Shown: positions 61,287 through 64,000 of the stretch, piece after piece
Layout of the letters: each line of letters opens with the position of its first letter
Position numbering within the stretch: position 1 is the first letter of the stretch
Origin: Bacteroidales bacterium
Lineage (GTDB): Bacteria; Bacteroidota; Bacteroidia; Bacteroidales; UBA932
Assembly: GCA_017399905.1 (NCBI GenBank)
Contig: JAFQAR010000002.1
Coordinates: 22,402 to 86,401, forward strand
Direction of reading: 5' to 3'
Length of the DNA: 64,000 bases
Notes under the pieces: generated by a model
Database searches by the model: none
Told to the model about the DNA's origin: nothing
Seen by the model: the letters and a program-made list of their open reading frames with translations, nothing else
Program-made: the position numbers and the translations under genes

Positions 61287-63290
61287 CTATTTGTCTTTGA
61301 CCGGACGGACGGAAACTCCGATATATCGCGCAAAATCAACAATTTCAAAACAGTCGCTTGCCTCAAAGTCATATCCCCATTTAGAACAAAATAAACCATA
61401 CGCACTCGAATATTGGCCATTTTGATCTTCTTCAACTGTGCTAGACCAGTAGAGGCCTTCCATTGTTTTTTCATTAACTTCAGAATAATCATAATAGCCC
61501 GCTAACGGAAGAAAGATTCCATTACCATTTTTGCCAATTATAGATTTTCCTTTAACATTATTATAACTAATATTCTCAATCAAACAATTACTGATAAGTT
61601 CTCTAATCTCAGCAACAGTTGGAAGTCTAGCGCCTGAACTGTCATTATATGCACATACATCGTATATGGTATTACTGATATCAGTGCCAATGTTTTCAAA
61701 ATACACTAAGTCGTTGATTCTATCATAATATTTGTAAAATTTATAATTCTCCCATGTATAACTACTCTTCGTCTCCGTCTCTCCCCAGGCATAGTACCCG
61801 CCATACTCCTCCGGAGAGGTCGCCCCGACATTATACTTCGCCCAAAGCACACTCAGCCCCAGATCCACCCATCGGTCGTCTTCGTTGTGAATGATATCAA
61901 GTACCCTCTCGTCTCGAAGTTGTTGATATCCGGATGAAGTATAATAGACATGGAATTTCAGATCACCGTAATACTTGTATGAATTGTCTCCGATTTCCTG
62001 GAAGTCACTAAATGGAAGATTAAGTGTAATGTAGAATTCATTGCCTGCGTTTTCCGGGTCTTTTGCAGAATAGAAATCTTTCTTTCCGTCCTGAATTATG
62101 CAAACTCCATAATCATCTGAATACTGCATCACCGTTTTGTCCATTTCTGAAAGGAAGTCCAGCTTGATTTTTACAGAAGCAAGTATCAGGTCGTCCTGTC
62201 TGGTTGTGGATTGCAGACTAAGTTCGGACATGAATACAGGAGATATGTCAACGTAGCTGATCGCAGTCTTGAATCCATAGTATTGCTGAAGGAGCGGATG
62301 TCCGATGAACAAACTTGGGTAAACTATGCATCGAAACCCGTGTCTACCGGCCTTGAGGTCAGTAAATGTCTCTTCGTAATATTGTGTCGTTCCGTTTATG
62401 TGGTGGTTTTCACCCTGCTCCCATGCTCCGTCATCTTTTTTGTGATGGATGGTACCGATAGGGACGTCTTTGGTTCCTGAACTGTATTCCTCAATCCTGA
62501 AAACAACCTTTACGGAGTTTTCGTCAATCTTCCAGATACCTTCTATATATGGCTTGATGTTCCCGATGCGTAATCCGGAATACAGTTCTGCGGTTGCCTC
62601 CATTGCCTGAAGTCCCGATACAGCCAGTCCGGCTATTCCCAGCTTGTTCTTCGGGTCAAGAATGATTCCTGCGATGTTTGATCCCCAATCGGCAAAAGGC
62701 CCATATTGGCCATATTCCTTATTATTGGAAAACCATTTTAGTCCAATAAACTTGCCGCCTTCAATCAGAAATCCTTTCCAACCCTTGGATGCGGTTTCGG
62801 CAGCTATTCCAAGAATACCCAGGACATCCCCAGCCTTGTCGAGGTTTGAACTTCCTTCGGTCGATCCTTTTGTCTTCGGTGCGCCGCTTTCGAATTCAAG
62901 GGCGGAGTAATGGTATTCCTGACCGTCAATAAATGCAGTCAGATCAAAAGAGTTGTCTGTGTAATTGCTGAAATAAAAGTATTCGTCATTATAGTTGGCG
63001 AATACGGGACGCATGAGTGAGTCGCATTGAGCGTAGAAAGGATCTTCTGCCAGCACTCCTGTCGTCAGGTCAAGAGAATCGATGCAGATGTAGTATCCGG
63101 ACAAGGAGTCTGGAGTAAAGATGACGAAATTGCCGTCCTTGAAGAAGAACGTATGTGCTCCTTCAATGTAATCCTTTGAATATGTGTAATCAAGTTCGCT
63201 GGTATCTTCGCCACCATTGACGAGATCTGACAGAAAATCGCATGAAACGAAGATGGAGAGAAACGATATCAGTGCAATCAGCTTTTTCAT
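61287..63290 (-). CDS. FISUMP-tailed lipoprotein of unknown function
   Basis: A 667-residue lipoprotein (IFVSC, Cys17). Residues 20-475 form beta-rich domains with no family I can name; a Gly/Ala stretch (AGDVLGILGIAAETASKGWK) lies near residue 160. The C-terminal 190 residues are a FISUMP domain: VDLGLSVLWAKYNVGATSPE, GGYYAWGETETKSSYTWENY, ARLPTVAEIRELI and SVRPVKDK. The DNA for the last part (about 61300-61760) is clearly more AT-rich than the neighbouring bases 61770-61870, which suggests the domain was acquired or recombined separately. It has its own consensus promoter. Confidence 0.75.
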   Translation of the reverse strand: MKKLIALISFLSIFVSCDFLSDLVNGGEDTSELDYTYSKDYIEGAHTFFFKDGNFVIFTPDSLSGYYICIDSLDLTTGVLAEDPFYAQCDSLMRPVFANYNDEYFYFSNYTDNSFDLTAFIDGQEYHYSALEFESGAPKTKGSTEGSSNLDKAGDVLGILGIAAETASKGWKGFLIEGGKFIGLKWFSNNKEYGQYGPFADWGSNIAGIILDPKNKLGIAGLAVSGLQAMEATAELYSGLRIGNIKPYIEGIWKIDENSVKVVFRIEEYSSGTKDVPIGTIHHKKDDGAWEQGENHHINGTTQYYEETFTDLKAGRHGFRCIVYPSLFIGHPLLQQYYGFKTAISYVDISPVFMSELSLQSTTRQDDLILASVKIKLDFLSEMDKTVMQYSDDYGVCIIQDGKKDFYSAKDPENAGNEFYITLNLPFSDFQEIGDNSYKYYGDLKFHVYYTSSGYQQLRDERVLDIIHNEDDRWVDLGLSVLWAKYNVGATSPEEYGGYYAWGETETKSSYTWENYKFYKYYDRINDLVYFENIGTDISNTIYDVCAYNDSSGARLPTVAEIRELISNCLIENISYNNVKGKSIIGKNGNGIFLPLAGYYDYSEVNEKTMEGLYWSSTVEEDQNGQYSSAYGLFCSKWGYDFEASDCFEIVDFARYIGVSVRPVKDK

Positions 63291-63309
63291 AAGTCGGTGA
63301 TTTTGAGTA

Positions 63310-63340
63310 CAAATATACTTCGGGGAGGGTGAAAGTCAAA
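63310..63340 (-). promoter_or_regulatory. consensus promoter for the FISUMP-tailed lipoprotein
   Basis: On the minus strand TTTG (63337-63340), exactly 19 bases, then TATATTTG (63310-63317): a perfect Bacteroidota promoter, 19 bases from the start codon. Confidence 0.8.
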
Positions 63341-63466
63341 AAGAAAGCAAAGAAAAATGCGATGATGATAAGAAAAGGAAAAATCTTTTTTATGATCATC
63401 GTTTTTCGTCACAATTATTTGCGGGACTATGCTCTTATGTTGAACTTTACATAAAAAGAGGAGCAT

Positions 63467-64000
63467 ATGGATAATTTGACAATAACGGATTCTGCAGCCG
63501 GTAAAGGCGAGATTGTGGTCTATCAGCCGGATGAGGTGACGAGGCTGGAGGTTAAGGTGGAGGATGAGACGGTGTGGCTGAATAGAAGCCAGTTGGCTTT
63601 GTTGTTTGGCAGGGATGTCAAAACAATAGGCAAGCATATCAATAATGCATTGAGAGAAGAATTGAGGGATATTGCAGTTGTCGCAAATTTTGCGACAACT
63701 GCTGCGGATGGCAAGGTTTACTCAGTTGCTTATTACAATCTGGATATGATTCTTTCTGTCGGATATAGGGTAAAATCCTCACGGGGCATAAGGTTTCGTC
63801 GTTGGGCAAATCGTGTATTAAAAGAATATTTGTTGAAGGGATATTCCTTGAATCAGCGTTTGAATAATATGGAAGATAGATTCGACAGACGAATGTCAGA
63901 ATATGAACGCCGTCTTTATGAGAATGAACATAAGATCGACTTCTTCGTCCGGACCTCCTTGCCTCCTGTCGAAGGCATTTTCTATGATGGTCAGATCTTC
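63467..64000 (+). CDS. RhuM-family protein, N-terminal part
   Basis: The first 178 codons of a gene that runs off the window. The start follows AAAAAGAGGAGCAT. The sequence fits the virulence RhuM family: VEDETVWLNRSQLALLFGRD, a helix-turn-helix-like segment with KTIGKHINNALREEL, then YYNLDMILSVGYRVKSSRGI and RFRRWANRVLKEYLLKGYSL. A coiled-coil stretch (RLNNMEDRFDRRMSEYERRL) follows. The family is widely scattered, often near mobile or restriction-modification loci, and its function is not settled. Nothing else in this window marks such an island; the downstream sequence would be needed. Confidence 0.9.
   Translation, partial: MDNLTITDSAAGKGEIVVYQPDEVTRLEVKVEDETVWLNRSQLALLFGRDVKTIGKHINNALREELRDIAVVANFATTAADGKVYSVAYYNLDMILSVGYRVKSSRGIRFRRWANRVLKEYLLKGYSLNQRLNNMEDRFDRRMSEYERRLYENEHKIDFFVRTSLPPVEGIFYDGQIF

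Noticed and set aside
63467-64000. RhuM-like gene as sign of a defence or pathogenicity island
   Set aside because: Only one partial gene is visible and no restriction, toxin or mobility genes are near it in the window.

Overview
The window comes from a member of the Bacteroidota, most likely the order Bacteroidales. It shows a SusC/SusD pair, many TonB-dependent receptors with DUF4249, DUF4876 or DUF6850 partners, an S46 dipeptidyl peptidase, fimbrillin-type and FISUMP-type lipoproteins, and promoters of the Bacteroidota type (-7 box TAnnTTTG, -33 box near TTTG). No tRNA, rRNA, CRISPR array, integrase or transposase was seen. The genus cannot be fixed from the sequence alone.

Layout. 1-3.8 kb: the end of a SusC receptor, its SusD partner and a CE1-type esterase. 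4.0-6.9 kb: a glutamate decarboxylase/antiporter pair for acid resistance. 7.1-20.6 kb: two paralogous cassettes of STN-bearing TonB receptor plus DUF4249 lipoprotein, all on the minus strand, around a divergent LysR regulator/DASS dicarboxylate transporter unit. One cassette ends in a lipoprotein that resembles part of the cholesterol-dependent cytolysin fold; the other is headed by an ECF sigma factor and a FecR anti-sigma factor. 20.7-27.5 kb: an abundant-type TPR lipoprotein, then RpoN activator - lptE - TPR protein - secG, then a ClpB without its N-domain that carries an in-frame repeat insertion. 27.8-32.0 kb: a membrane ferredoxin with degenerate metal-binding-like domains, coupled by TAATG to an S46 peptidase. 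32.3-41.3 kb: a fimbrillin-like lipoprotein and a four-gene operon of C69 peptidase, TonB receptor, DUF4876 and DUF6850. 41.4-43.4 kb: a small secreted protein, a nitroreductase and pheS.

43.4-61.0 kb is a locus for beta-mannan, galactoglucomannan and mixed beta-glucan use. It holds a GH43, an AGE-family epimerase, an AraC regulator, a GH5-CE7 fusion, a BACON-GH5, a GH26 mannanase, a GH130 phosphorylase, a GPH sugar symporter, another GH5, a GH36 alpha-galactosidase and a GH94 phosphorylase. In a likely scheme, lipoprotein endo-enzymes and the acetyl esterase cut the polymer, the alpha-galactosidase removes side chains, the symporter imports disaccharides, and the epimerase and two phosphorylases convert mannobiose and cellobiose to sugar phosphates. 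It has no SusC/SusD pair of its own. The window ends with a FISUMP-tailed lipoprotein and the start of a RhuM-like gene.

Small repeats are the most unusual layer. One hairpin element family sits in three gaps between convergent genes (near 7.0, 27.65 and 61.1 kb). A second family with long terminal inverted repeats lies beside two of these. A third family built on TGTCATTCCGAG occurs in front of the sugar symporter, after the GH94 gene, and inside the clpB reading frame.
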